A DNA stretch of 16,348 bases, taken from assembly GCA_002471185.1 (NCBI GenBank), contig DKPL01000038.1, forward strand, positions 27,970 to 44,317. The letters run 5' to 3'. The DNA comes from Bacteroides sp. UBA7335. GTDB taxonomy: Bacteria > Bacteroidota > Bacteroidia > Bacteroidales > Bacteroidaceae. The translations under genes were made by a program, and so were the position numbers. The notes under the pieces are model-generated. The model was not told the DNA's origin, did no database searches, and worked only from the letters and a program-made list of their open reading frames with translations. Shown here one piece after another: positions 7,976-15,411 of the stretch (its first letter is position 1; each line of letters starts with the position of its first letter).

Positions 7976-9301
7976 TCAAGCATTCTTCGTATCTTGGTGT
8001 GCAACTGTTTCTTTTATAAAGATAACACAAATAGCACCAACGATAAGCAAAGCACCTGCCAATACCAACATACTAATTTGACGTCCTCCTACTATATGAA
8101 GAAGTAACCCTCCTACTAAAGCAGCTACAATTTGTGGAATGCATATCGTACCATTGAATAAACCAAGATAAGCTCCCATATTTTTCCCCGAGATTGAATT
8201 TGTTAAAATAGTAAATGGCATAGCAAGCATGGCAGCCCAAGCACATCCTATAAGAGCATACGATATAAACAGCAAGTATTCATTATGAAAGAAAAAAGTA
8301 GATATAAACCCGACTCCACCAAGGACTAAGCTCAAAGAGTACCCAAACTTACGCGATTTGAAGAACGGTAAAACAATTGCCCACAATACAGAACCAATAG
8401 CTTGAATAGCAAATAAAATTCCTACCCAATTGCCAGCTTCTTGATATCCTGCATCTTGCGTATCAAGAGTATTCCATACAGTATCAGCAATAGCACCATT
8501 AGTATAGGTCCACATATACATAAACGCTGCCCAACTAAAGAATTGAACAAGACCTACTGTCCAAAACACCTTTGGTGCATGCTTCAATAGAGAAAAGAAA
8601 TCACTTTTTTCCTTTTTCTCATCAGCCGTAATGCCATGAAATTCTTCAAATTCTTTGGGAGGCATTTCTTTTACTTTAACCACAGTATATATGACACACA
8701 GTATTAGAATGGCTGCGCCAATATAAAATGAATAGATTACAGAATTAGGGACTGTACCTTTTTCAGCAATATTGCTAATACCAATCCAAGTAAAGATAAA
8801 TGGGAAAAGATACCCAACTAAGCTACCGGCATTACATAAAAAGCTTTGAATAGAGTAAGCAAATCCCTTTTGCTTTTCGTTAACCATATCGCCAACCAAC
8901 ATTTTAAAGGGCTGCATGGCCATATTAATCGAAGTATCTAAAAACATCAATGCAACCAATCCAAAAATCATAGCTGTACTCACAGCCATACCAAAACTAC
9001 CAGCATTGGGAAGTAAACACATGACTAGAACGGCAATTATCGAACCTACAAATAGATAAGGTATGCGACGTCCAAACCGATTCCAAGTATGATCACTAGC
9101 CGATCCTATAATAGGCTGAACAATGATGCCAGCCAAAGGAGGCAAGATCCAGAAATAACTCAAACTGTGCGGGTCGGCACCTAAAGTGGCAAAAATACGA
9201 CTGATATTAGCGCTTTGTAATGCATAAGCAATCTGTACGCCAAAAAAACCGAAACTGATATTCCACAGTTTCCAAAAGCTCAAATCTGGTTTATTTTTCA
9301 T
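7976..9301 (-). CDS. MFS/GPH-type (SLC45-like) sugar-cation symporter, probable maltose importer
   Basis: Inner-membrane importer predicted to bring maltose or short malto-oligosaccharides from periplasm to cytoplasm. The 441-residue protein is very hydrophobic, with about 12 membrane segments split by a charged central loop (about residues 205-235, with KVKEMPPKEFEEFHG and KKEKSDFF). The loop after TM2 holds GSASDHTWNRFGRRIPYL (residues 66-83), matching the G..SDR..RFGRRRP signature of the SLC45/plant sucrose transporter group. Homologues of this type accompany TonB-dependent maltose uptake in other bacteria, and its neighbours here (LacI regulator, GH65 phosphorylase, SusCD) support maltose. 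It starts 49 bases after the regulator gene's stop with no promoter seen between, so the two are probably co-transcribed, and it is followed by a strong terminator. The substrate is inferred from context. Confidence 0.88.
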   Translation of the reverse strand: MKNKPDLSFWKLWNISFGFFGVQIAYALQSANISRIFATLGADPHSLSYFWILPPLAGIIVQPIIGSASDHTWNRFGRRIPYLFVGSIIAVLVMCLLPNAGSFGMAVSTAMIFGLVALMFLDTSINMAMQPFKMLVGDMVNEKQKGFAYSIQSFLCNAGSLVGYLFPFIFTWIGISNIAEKGTVPNSVIYSFYIGAAILILCVIYTVVKVKEMPPKEFEEFHGITADEKKEKSDFFSLLKHAPKVFWTVGLVQFFSWAAFMYMWTYTNGAIADTVWNTLDTQDAGYQEAGNWVGILFAIQAIGSVLWAIVLPFFKSRKFGYSLSLVLGGVGFISTFFFHNEYLLFISYALIGCAWAAMLAMPFTILTNSISGKNMGAYLGLFNGTICIPQIVAALVGGLLLHIVGGRQISMLVLAGALLIVGAICVIFIKETVAHQDTKNA

Positions 9302-9350
9302 GATATTATTTTTATTATATTTTTAGGTTTTCTATATTCTACTACAAAAA

Positions 9351-10361
9351 CTACTTGGTAGTACCTCTTACCACCAAGTTAGTTCTAACAATTTTATTTG
9401 TACTTTTGGGTTCTTTTTCGTTTTCTATTTTATCAATAAGCAGATTAATCGCACACTTCCCCACTTCTTCTCCATGTTGTTCAACAGTAGTTAGTTTCGG
9501 GTCTGTATTTTGAGCAATAGCTCCATCAGTAAAGCCACATATCGAAATTTCGTTAGGCACATGAAAACCCATTAATTTGCAAACATATAAAATTCCAGAA
9601 GCGGTTTCATCATTGATGGCAAAAAAGCCATCCGGACGATCTTCCCGTTCTAGAATATCTGGAGTTATAGCTATGGCTTGTTCTCGTGTATCACAAAGTT
9701 TTATCATACTATCATCAACCGGCATTTTATATTTACGCATAGCATCAAGAAAACCATTTCGGCGATTTTTAGAAATCTCTAAATGACTATCAGCACTATA
9801 AAAGAGAATACGTTTACAGCCTGTCTGTATCATATATTCCACAGCAGCAAATGCTCCGGCATAATCATCTACAACAACTCGTCCGGTATTGATGTTCGGA
9901 CAAATACGATCATAAAACACAATTGGAATATTATTTTCAATCAACTCCTCGTAATGCTGATATTGGGCAGTATCTTTTGCTAGCGAAGAAATCACCCCGC
10001 AAACCCTTGCAGCTAGAAATGAATGTATAATTTTAACTTCTTGATCATATTGTTCATTACTCTGAGCAATCAGTATGTTATAACCAGCTTTAGCAGCCAC
10101 CTCTTCTATGCCACTAAGTACACACGAAAAAAAATGATGAATCAGTTGAGGAACAATCACTCCAATGGTATTAGAGCGATTTGTACGTAAGTTTAATGCA
10201 AGTGCATTGGGTTTATAGTTATGTTCTTCTGCGTATTTATGTATCAGGTTTCGTGTTTCCTGACTTATATCGGGATTGTTTTTCAAAGCTCTAGACACTG
10301 TAGATGGGGATACTCCCAATTCTCTCGCAATGTCTTTTATGGTAATTTGTGATTTACTCAT
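9351..10361 (-). CDS. LacI-family transcriptional regulator of the alpha-glucan locus
   Basis: DNA-binding regulator expected to respond to a sugar released from the glucan. The 336-residue protein has an N-terminal helix-turn-helix (residues 6-27, ITIKDIARELGVSPSTVSRA), a hinge helix (KPNALALNLRT, about 50-60) and a periplasmic-binding-protein-like ligand domain (about 65-330, with FYDR, VDDYAGAF and a FAINDETA segment). The reading frame is open 22 codons further upstream to an ATG at 10427, but the start at 10361 is chosen. From there the protein begins a few residues before the helix-turn-helix as in other LacI members, and the consensus promoter at 10381-10412 lies inside the extension. 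It is divergent from susC and leads the symporter gene. The hinge Leu pair suits an operator with a central CG, such as the one at 10508-10517. It could repress, activate or do both. Confidence 0.93.
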   Translation of the reverse strand: MSKSQITIKDIARELGVSPSTVSRALKNNPDISQETRNLIHKYAEEHNYKPNALALNLRTNRSNTIGVIVPQLIHHFFSCVLSGIEEVAAKAGYNILIAQSNEQYDQEVKIIHSFLAARVCGVISSLAKDTAQYQHYEELIENNIPIVFYDRICPNINTGRVVVDDYAGAFAAVEYMIQTGCKRILFYSADSHLEISKNRRNGFLDAMRKYKMPVDDSMIKLCDTREQAIAITPDILEREDRPDGFFAINDETASGILYVCKLMGFHVPNEISICGFTDGAIAQNTDPKLTTVEQHGEEVGKCAINLLIDKIENEKEPKSTNKIVRTNLVVRGTTK

Positions 10362-10380
10362 ATTGTGTATTAGTTTCAGC

Positions 10381-10412
10381 CAAAGGTAATTGAAATTAAG
10401 ATATAAGACAAA
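10381..10412 (-). promoter_or_regulatory. Promoter of the LacI-family regulator gene
   Basis: On the - strand TTTG (10409-10412) is followed after 20 bases by TACCTTTG (10381-10388). Both elements and the spacing match the Bacteroidetes consensus TTTG-N19-21-TAnnTTTG. The transcript would start about 10374-10377, leaving a leader of roughly 13-16 bases before the ATG at 10361. This rules against the longer reading frame starting at 10427. Confidence 0.75.
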
Positions 10413-10507
10413 TTCATTTTTGAACAATAAGTCTTGTCTTAAGCAAATTTAGTTGTTATGCATAATAAATGTTTTTTAATTATTATAATATCCTTCAATA
10501 TTAAGCA

Positions 10508-10517
10508 CAAACGTTTG
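10508..10517. promoter_or_regulatory. Candidate LacI-family operator
   Basis: CAAACGTTTG is a perfect 10-base palindrome with the central CG typical of LacI-family operators. It overlaps a second perfect palindrome, TTTGCAAA (10514-10521). It lies 57 bases upstream of the susC -7 candidate and about 95 bases upstream of the regulator's -33 element, outside both core promoters. I noticed no second copy ahead of the symporter, GH65 or efflux genes. Confidence 0.55.
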
Positions 10518-10574
10518 CAAAGCGTAATTGAATCATTTAAATATATTTTCTCAGCACTCAAATGTTAATAACTC

Positions 10575-10582
10575 TATTTTTG
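10575..10582 (+). promoter_or_regulatory. Candidate -7 element for susC
   Basis: TATTTTTG matches TAnnTTTG exactly and is the only match seen on the + strand between the operator and susC. Transcription would start near 10586-10589, giving a leader of about 85 bases. No TTTG is present 19-21 bases upstream, so the promoter would be weak without an activator. T-rich context makes a chance match possible. Confidence 0.4.
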
Positions 10583-10672
10583 TCCACTAGTTAAGAACAT
10601 TTCGGGTTTAGTTCAGTTTTTGAATATAACAATAGGAATTATATTTATTAATATTATTAATTTTTTAAATGC

Positions 10673-13636
10673 ATGAAGCAAGTTAATCTTAGGATCTATC
10701 AAATGATTCTGCCCATATTATTCGGGTTATTCTTGTCGTTAAATATTTGCGCACAAGAAATCGCTGTAAAGGGAAATGTAAAAGATGCTTCCGGAGAGCC
10801 AATTATTGGAGCCAATGTTATGATTGAAGGTACTACTATAGGTACAATAACAGATTTAGACGGTAACTTTAATTTGAGTGCTCCGCAAGGATCAACTCTT
10901 TCAATTAGTTTTGTTGGTTATACTACAATAACGGTTCCGACGGCTCCGGTTGTTAATGTAGTGATGCAAGAAGACTCACAAGTTATTGATGACGTTATCG
11001 TAATTGGTTATGCCACAGGTAGTCAACGTACCATTTCGGGAGCTGTTCAAAAAGTTGGTCGCGAAGATATGAACTCTGGGGTAGTAACTAATCCTTTAGC
11101 AGCCATTAAAGGTAAAGTTGCAGGTGTTAATATCCAGAAAAATGGTGGCGACCCTACTGCATCTTCATCTATTCGTGTTCGTGGAACAACATCTTTAACC
11201 GGCGGTAACGATCCTTTGGTTATTATCGATGGTGTTTTTGGAGATTTAAACATGTTGAATGCTATTTCTCCTGCAGACATTGAAAACTTTACCATTTTGA
11301 AAGACGCTTCTGAAACTGCTCAATATGGTTCAAGAGGTGCTTCGGGAGTTATTGTGGTAACTACTGTGAAAGGTAAAAATGGAGTAAAGAGTTTAAGTTA
11401 CGAAGGAAGTTTTGGTATTGAATCGGTTTATAAGAATCTAGACATGCTTAATGGCACTGAATATCGCAATGTTGCCAAAGAGAGGGGCATTGATATTTTA
11501 GACATGGGAGCAAATACCAATTTCATTAAAGAATTGGAACATACCGGTTATGTCCAAAATCATCGTATTTCTTTCTCTAACGGTACTGATGATTCTAATT
11601 ATCGGGCATCAATTGGTGTAATCGATCAAAAAGGTATCATTAAAGAAAACTGGATGCGCAATTACACTGCCAAAATTGATGTAATGCAAAACATGTTTAA
11701 TAATAAGTTGAAGTTAGAATTTGGAATGTTTGGTTCGCTCAAGCAAAACAAGTATTTGAATGACTATCAAAAGACTTTTTATTCGGCTGCATCTTACAAT
11801 CCAACTTTTCCAAATCATAAAAATGCAGAAGGAAGATGGGATGAAAATGCCAATGCAAATGAGGTACAAAATCCATTGGGACGTTTAGAAATTAACGACC
11901 GAGAAACAAATGCTTATATCAACACGAATGCTAAAATCACCTATTCTATTACCGACGACTTAAAGGTTAGTGCATTCGGATCATACACATTCAATGTAAA
12001 AGAAAACAAAAAGTACATCCCGATGACTATTAAGGCTGGACAAGGCAGTCGTGGTGAAGCTTATCGTGGTGATAATAAATCGCAAGCCATGTTGGGTAAC
12101 TTAATGTTGACTTACAAAAAAGCAGTTGGCAAGAATTTCTTCAATGCATTGGGATTGGCCGAAATTCAAAAAATGATTTATTCTGGTTTTGGCGAAACTG
12201 TAACCGGTTTTAGTACCGATGCATTTGGTTATAACAACTTAAAAGCAGGTGCAGTATTGCGTTGGGGAGATATGACATCGTACTATAACAATTCTAGTTT
12301 AGTATCTTTCATGGGACGTTTTAACTACTCTTATGACGATAAGTACATCTTCACTGTTAATGCTCGTGGCGATGCATCTTCTAAGTTTGGTAAGAACCAT
12401 AAATGGGCATTCTTCCCATCAGCCTCAGCAGCTTGGGTGATCAAAGAAGAAAAATTCATGAAAAATATCGACTTCATCAGTAACCTTAAACTTAGAGTAG
12501 GTTATGGATGGGCTGGTAACCAAGATGCCATCAGTTCTTACAACTCATTATTATTGTATGAACCATCTAAAACTACTACAGTAAATGGATTGCCATATGT
12601 AACAACTAATATCTCTCAAAACTACAATCCCGACTTAAAATGGGAAATCAAGAAGACATTTGATGTCGGTTTAGATGCTAGTTTCTTGAACGAAAGAATC
12701 ACTTTCACTTTTGATTATTACAACTCAAAAACAAGTGATATGCTTTATACTTATAAAGTATCTGTGCCCCCTTTCGCATTTGATAGATTGTTGGCTAATT
12801 TGGGTTCTATGCGCAACACAGGTGTAGAATTGGCTTTCGGTGTTACTCCATTGAAAACAAAGGATATGGAACTGACCATCAATGCGAATGTGGCATTCCA
12901 AAAAAACAAGCTATTATCGCTCGAAGGTACTTATAGAGACGAGCCTATGACAACTGATAAATACATGAGTTTAGGGGGTATGAACGGTGCCGGATTTATT
13001 GGTGGTGCTAACCAAATTATTTATCAAATAGTAGGTCATCCGGTAGGTGTATTCTATTTGCCTAAATGTGATGGTTTGAAAGAAAACGGTTCAGGTGGAT
13101 ACGTGTATAACACAGTAGACATTGATGGTAAAGATGGTATTGACTATCAAGATGGTGCCGACCGCTATGTAGCCGGACAAGCTATGCCTAAGACTTATTT
13201 GGGTGCTAATATTAACTTCCGTTGGAAACAGTTTGATATCCAGCTTCAAATGAATGGTGCATTCGGTCATAAGATTTACAACGGTACTTCTTTGACATAT
13301 ATGAATATGAGTCAATTCCCAACTTACAACGTAATGCAAGAAGCTCCTGAAAGAAATATTGTTGACCAAACAGTTACTGATTACTGGTTGGAAAAGGGTG
13401 ACTATTTGCACTTTGACTATGTTACATTAGGTTGGAACCTTGATTGCAGCAAACTTAAATACTTAAAGACTTTACGCGTAACCTTCTCTGTTAATAACCT
13501 TGCAACAATTACAGGTTATTCAGGCTTGTCACCAATGATCAACAGTGCTGTTGTAGGAGGCGATTTAGGTATAGACGACAAACGTTTCTATCCACTATCA
13601 CGTACTTACTCTTTAGGTCTTAGTATTAATTTTTAA
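10673..13636 (+). CDS. susC: SusC/RagA-family TonB-dependent outer-membrane transporter
   Basis: Outer-membrane porin that, with the SusD partner, imports glycans using TonB energy. The 987-residue protein has a signal peptide (about 1-28, ending ICAQ), a carboxypeptidase-regulatory-like beta-sandwich (about 31-99, KGNVKDASGEPIIGANVMIEG), a TonB-box-like stretch (DDVIVIGY, 106-113), a plug domain (about 115-232, with DPLVIIDGV and the characteristic YGSRGASGVIVVTT) and a 22-strand-type barrel ending in a terminal Phe (SLGLSINF). The size is usual for SusC proteins. An in-frame stop at 10658 makes the ATG at 10673 the only plausible start. It lies 12 bases ahead of susD and is divergent from the LacI regulator. 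Import of malto-oligosaccharides is inferred from GH65, the symporter and the glycan-binding module at 15412; the barrel itself does not reveal the substrate. Confidence 0.95.
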   Translation: MKQVNLRIYQMILPILFGLFLSLNICAQEIAVKGNVKDASGEPIIGANVMIEGTTIGTITDLDGNFNLSAPQGSTLSISFVGYTTITVPTAPVVNVVMQEDSQVIDDVIVIGYATGSQRTISGAVQKVGREDMNSGVVTNPLAAIKGKVAGVNIQKNGGDPTASSSIRVRGTTSLTGGNDPLVIIDGVFGDLNMLNAISPADIENFTILKDASETAQYGSRGASGVIVVTTVKGKNGVKSLSYEGSFGIESVYKNLDMLNGTEYRNVAKERGIDILDMGANTNFIKELEHTGYVQNHRISFSNGTDDSNYRASIGVIDQKGIIKENWMRNYTAKIDVMQNMFNNKLKLEFGMFGSLKQNKYLNDYQKTFYSAASYNPTFPNHKNAEGRWDENANANEVQNPLGRLEINDRETNAYINTNAKITYSITDDLKVSAFGSYTFNVKENKKYIPMTIKAGQGSRGEAYRGDNKSQAMLGNLMLTYKKAVGKNFFNALGLAEIQKMIYSGFGETVTGFSTDAFGYNNLKAGAVLRWGDMTSYYNNSSLVSFMGRFNYSYDDKYIFTVNARGDASSKFGKNHKWAFFPSASAAWVIKEEKFMKNIDFISNLKLRVGYGWAGNQDAISSYNSLLLYEPSKTTTVNGLPYVTTNISQNYNPDLKWEIKKTFDVGLDASFLNERITFTFDYYNSKTSDMLYTYKVSVPPFAFDRLLANLGSMRNTGVELAFGVTPLKTKDMELTINANVAFQKNKLLSLEGTYRDEPMTTDKYMSLGGMNGAGFIGGANQIIYQIVGHPVGVFYLPKCDGLKENGSGGYVYNTVDIDGKDGIDYQDGADRYVAGQAMPKTYLGANINFRWKQFDIQLQMNGAFGHKIYNGTSLTYMNMSQFPTYNVMQEAPERNIVDQTVTDYWLEKGDYLHFDYVTLGWNLDCSKLKYLKTLRVTFSVNNLATITGYSGLSPMINSAVVGGDLGIDDKRFYPLSRTYSLGLSINF

Positions 13637-13648
13637 AAGAATGCAATT

Positions 13649-15289
13649 ATGAAAAAATTTGCTTTATATAGTATGCTGGTGGCAGCTGCCACTTTTACAT
13701 TCTCTTCTTGTAGCGCTTTTCTGGAGGAGCATCCCAAAGATAAGATCTCAGAAGATCAAGCCTATGAAACCCCAATGTTGGTTTACCTTACTGCGGTAGC
13801 TTCATTGTATACTCAAGTTGGAGCAACTGGTGGAGGTTGGGGATTGCAAGGAACCGACCGTGGATTATACGATTTGAATACATTTACTACCGATGAGGCT
13901 ATGATTCCAAAACGTGGTGGTGACTGGTATGATGGTGGAGTATGGATGAATTTATATCTACACAACTGGGGAGTAAACAATGATTTAATCTACTCATCAT
14001 GGAATTATTTATACAACGTTATTGTATTGTCAAATAATTCTATCGATAAAATGACAGAAATATTGGAACGCAACCCTACCAATACTGCCATCCCTCCTTA
14101 TTTGGCTGAGGTACGTGCTTTTCGTGCTATGTATTACTACTACCTATTAGATCTTTATGGTAGAGTGCCTTTGGTTGTTTCATCAGATACAAAGATTCAA
14201 GATGTAGTGCAATCTGACCGCAAAGTGATTTATGACTTTGTTGTAAAAGAGTTGCAAGAAACTGTAGCAGATTTGAGTGTAGCACATAGCAATAAGCCAG
14301 GTGTGTATTATGGACGTGTCACTCAACCCGTTGCATACTACTTATTGGCTAAGTTGGCTTTGAATGCTGAAATCTATGCCGACAACAATTGGACCGATGG
14401 TGTTAAGCTTGATGGAAAGGATATTAAATTTACAGTAGATGGTCAACAAATGAATGCTTGGGAAGCCGCCATAGCTTATTGCAACAAGATTGAAAATAGC
14501 TTTGGGTATGAGTTAGCTAGTAAATTTGCTGATAACTTTTCTACCAAAAACGAGTCGTCTGTTGAAAACATTTTTACCATCCCTATGGATCCAACTTTAT
14601 ATACTAACGAATTTTATTACTTGATTCGTTCACGTCACTATAATCAAGGATTGGCTTACGGACAAGGAGGATGGAACGGAGCTTGCGCAACACTTGATGC
14701 TCTTTCTGTATTCGATTATGGAAAAGACTCTCAAGATCCACGTTTCGATTTAAGTTATTATCATGGACGAGTTGCAGGTCCCAATGGGCAAGACATCAAA
14801 CTTGATGATGGTAGCTATTTGGACTATGTGCCAGAAGCGGTTAAACTAGACCTATCGGATAGTAAAGACCAAAAAATGGCAGGAGCTCGTATGTTTAAAT
14901 ATGAATTGGACGAGGCCGCTACCAATGATGGTAAATTGCAAAGCAACGACGTTGTGCTCTATCGTTTTGCCGATGTACTGTTAATGAGAAGTGAAGCTAA
15001 GGTTCGCAATGGCGAAAGTGGTGATGCCGATTTCAACTTGGTTCGTTCACGCGCAGGAGCTCCTACTCTATCGAATGTAGATCTACCAACCATTTTGGAC
15101 GAACGCTTAAGAGAGTTAGCTTGGGAAGGACACCGCCGTCAAGATATGATTCGCTTTGGAACATTTACTCAAGCCTACTCAGACAGACCACAGTTGCCTC
15201 AAGAAGAAACTGGTTTTACAACAGTATTCCCTATTGAAGCACGTATTTTGAGTGTAAACAGCAAACTTACTCAAAATCCCGGTTACTAA
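13649..15289 (+). CDS. susD: SusD/RagB-family surface glycan-binding lipoprotein
   Basis: Lid and glycan-binding partner of the SusC porin on the cell surface. The 546-residue protein starts with a lipoprotein signal peptide (MKKFALYSML..., Cys21 in FSSC) followed by acidic residues (SAFLEEHPKD), which fits surface export of Bacteroidetes lipoproteins. The helical SusD/RagB fold is shown by VRAFRAMYYYYLLDLYGRVP (155-174) and the C-terminal LDERLRELAWEGHRRQDMIR (483-502), both hallmark motifs. The region 62-118 is rich in Trp and Tyr (GGGWG, GGDWYDGGVW, HNWG), aromatic residues that could stack on sugar rings, as in starch-binding SusD. Translation starts 12 bases after susC, so the pair is co-transcribed. 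A strong hairpin follows the gene. Family is certain; alpha-glucan binding is inferred from context. Confidence 0.95.
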   Translation: MKKFALYSMLVAAATFTFSSCSAFLEEHPKDKISEDQAYETPMLVYLTAVASLYTQVGATGGGWGLQGTDRGLYDLNTFTTDEAMIPKRGGDWYDGGVWMNLYLHNWGVNNDLIYSSWNYLYNVIVLSNNSIDKMTEILERNPTNTAIPPYLAEVRAFRAMYYYYLLDLYGRVPLVVSSDTKIQDVVQSDRKVIYDFVVKELQETVADLSVAHSNKPGVYYGRVTQPVAYYLLAKLALNAEIYADNNWTDGVKLDGKDIKFTVDGQQMNAWEAAIAYCNKIENSFGYELASKFADNFSTKNESSVENIFTIPMDPTLYTNEFYYLIRSRHYNQGLAYGQGGWNGACATLDALSVFDYGKDSQDPRFDLSYYHGRVAGPNGQDIKLDDGSYLDYVPEAVKLDLSDSKDQKMAGARMFKYELDEAATNDGKLQSNDVVLYRFADVLLMRSEAKVRNGESGDADFNLVRSRAGAPTLSNVDLPTILDERLRELAWEGHRRQDMIRFGTFTQAYSDRPQLPQEETGFTTVFPIEARILSVNSKLTQNPGY

Positions 15290-15357
15290 AATCAGCCTTA
15301 AACTCGACAAAAAATATGAGTATATACCATGTAGTAATTAAATATTAATCTATATTT

Positions 15358-15390
15358 GAGGGCCATCCGATTTATAATCGGGTGACCCTC
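15358..15390 (+). terminator. Intergenic hairpin after susD (attenuator or processing site)
   Basis: The two 15-base arms, GAGGGCCATCCGATT (15358-15372) and AATCGGGTGACCCTC (15376-15390), form a stem with one C-A mismatch and one G-T wobble around a 3-base loop. No T-run follows (TTCATCTTAA), so it is not a classical intrinsic terminator. It sits between susD and the next gene, 22 bases before its ATG. Such a stem could lower downstream expression or protect susCD mRNA from 3' decay. Confidence 0.6.
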
Positions 15391-15411
15391 TTCATCTTAA
15401 AAACACAATTT

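Larger units (their letters stand above)
10362..10672. other. 311-bp divergent control region between regulator and susC
   Basis: This gene-free stretch separates the leftward regulator/symporter unit from the rightward susCD unit. It is very AT-rich and holds the consensus promoter of the regulator, a LacI-type palindrome, a second palindrome TTATGCATAA (10456-10465), a candidate -7 element for susC, and an AT-rich susC leader with a tandem TTATTAAT repeat around 10647-10663. No tRNA, riboswitch-like fold or small gene was recognised. Confidence 0.7.

Noticed and set aside
9345..9366. Small inverted repeat ACTAC/GTAGT at the end of the regulator gene
   Set aside because: Only five base pairs, lies over the stop codon, and has no T-run; not credible as a terminator.
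10564..10572. GTTAATAAC palindrome next to the susC -7 element as an extra operator
   Set aside because: Short, AT-rich and without the central CG expected for the LacI-family protein encoded here.
10669..10686. Five-codon frame starting with an ATG four bases upstream of the susC ATG and overlapping it
   Set aside because: It could be a leader peptide, but it is too short to tell from a chance ATG, and overlaps the signal peptide codons of susC with no supporting signal.
15351..15358. TATATTTG before the susD-downstream hairpin, an exact match to TAnnTTTG
   Set aside because: No -33 TTTG at the proper distance, the start site would fall inside the hairpin, and such matches are expected by chance in AT-rich spacers.
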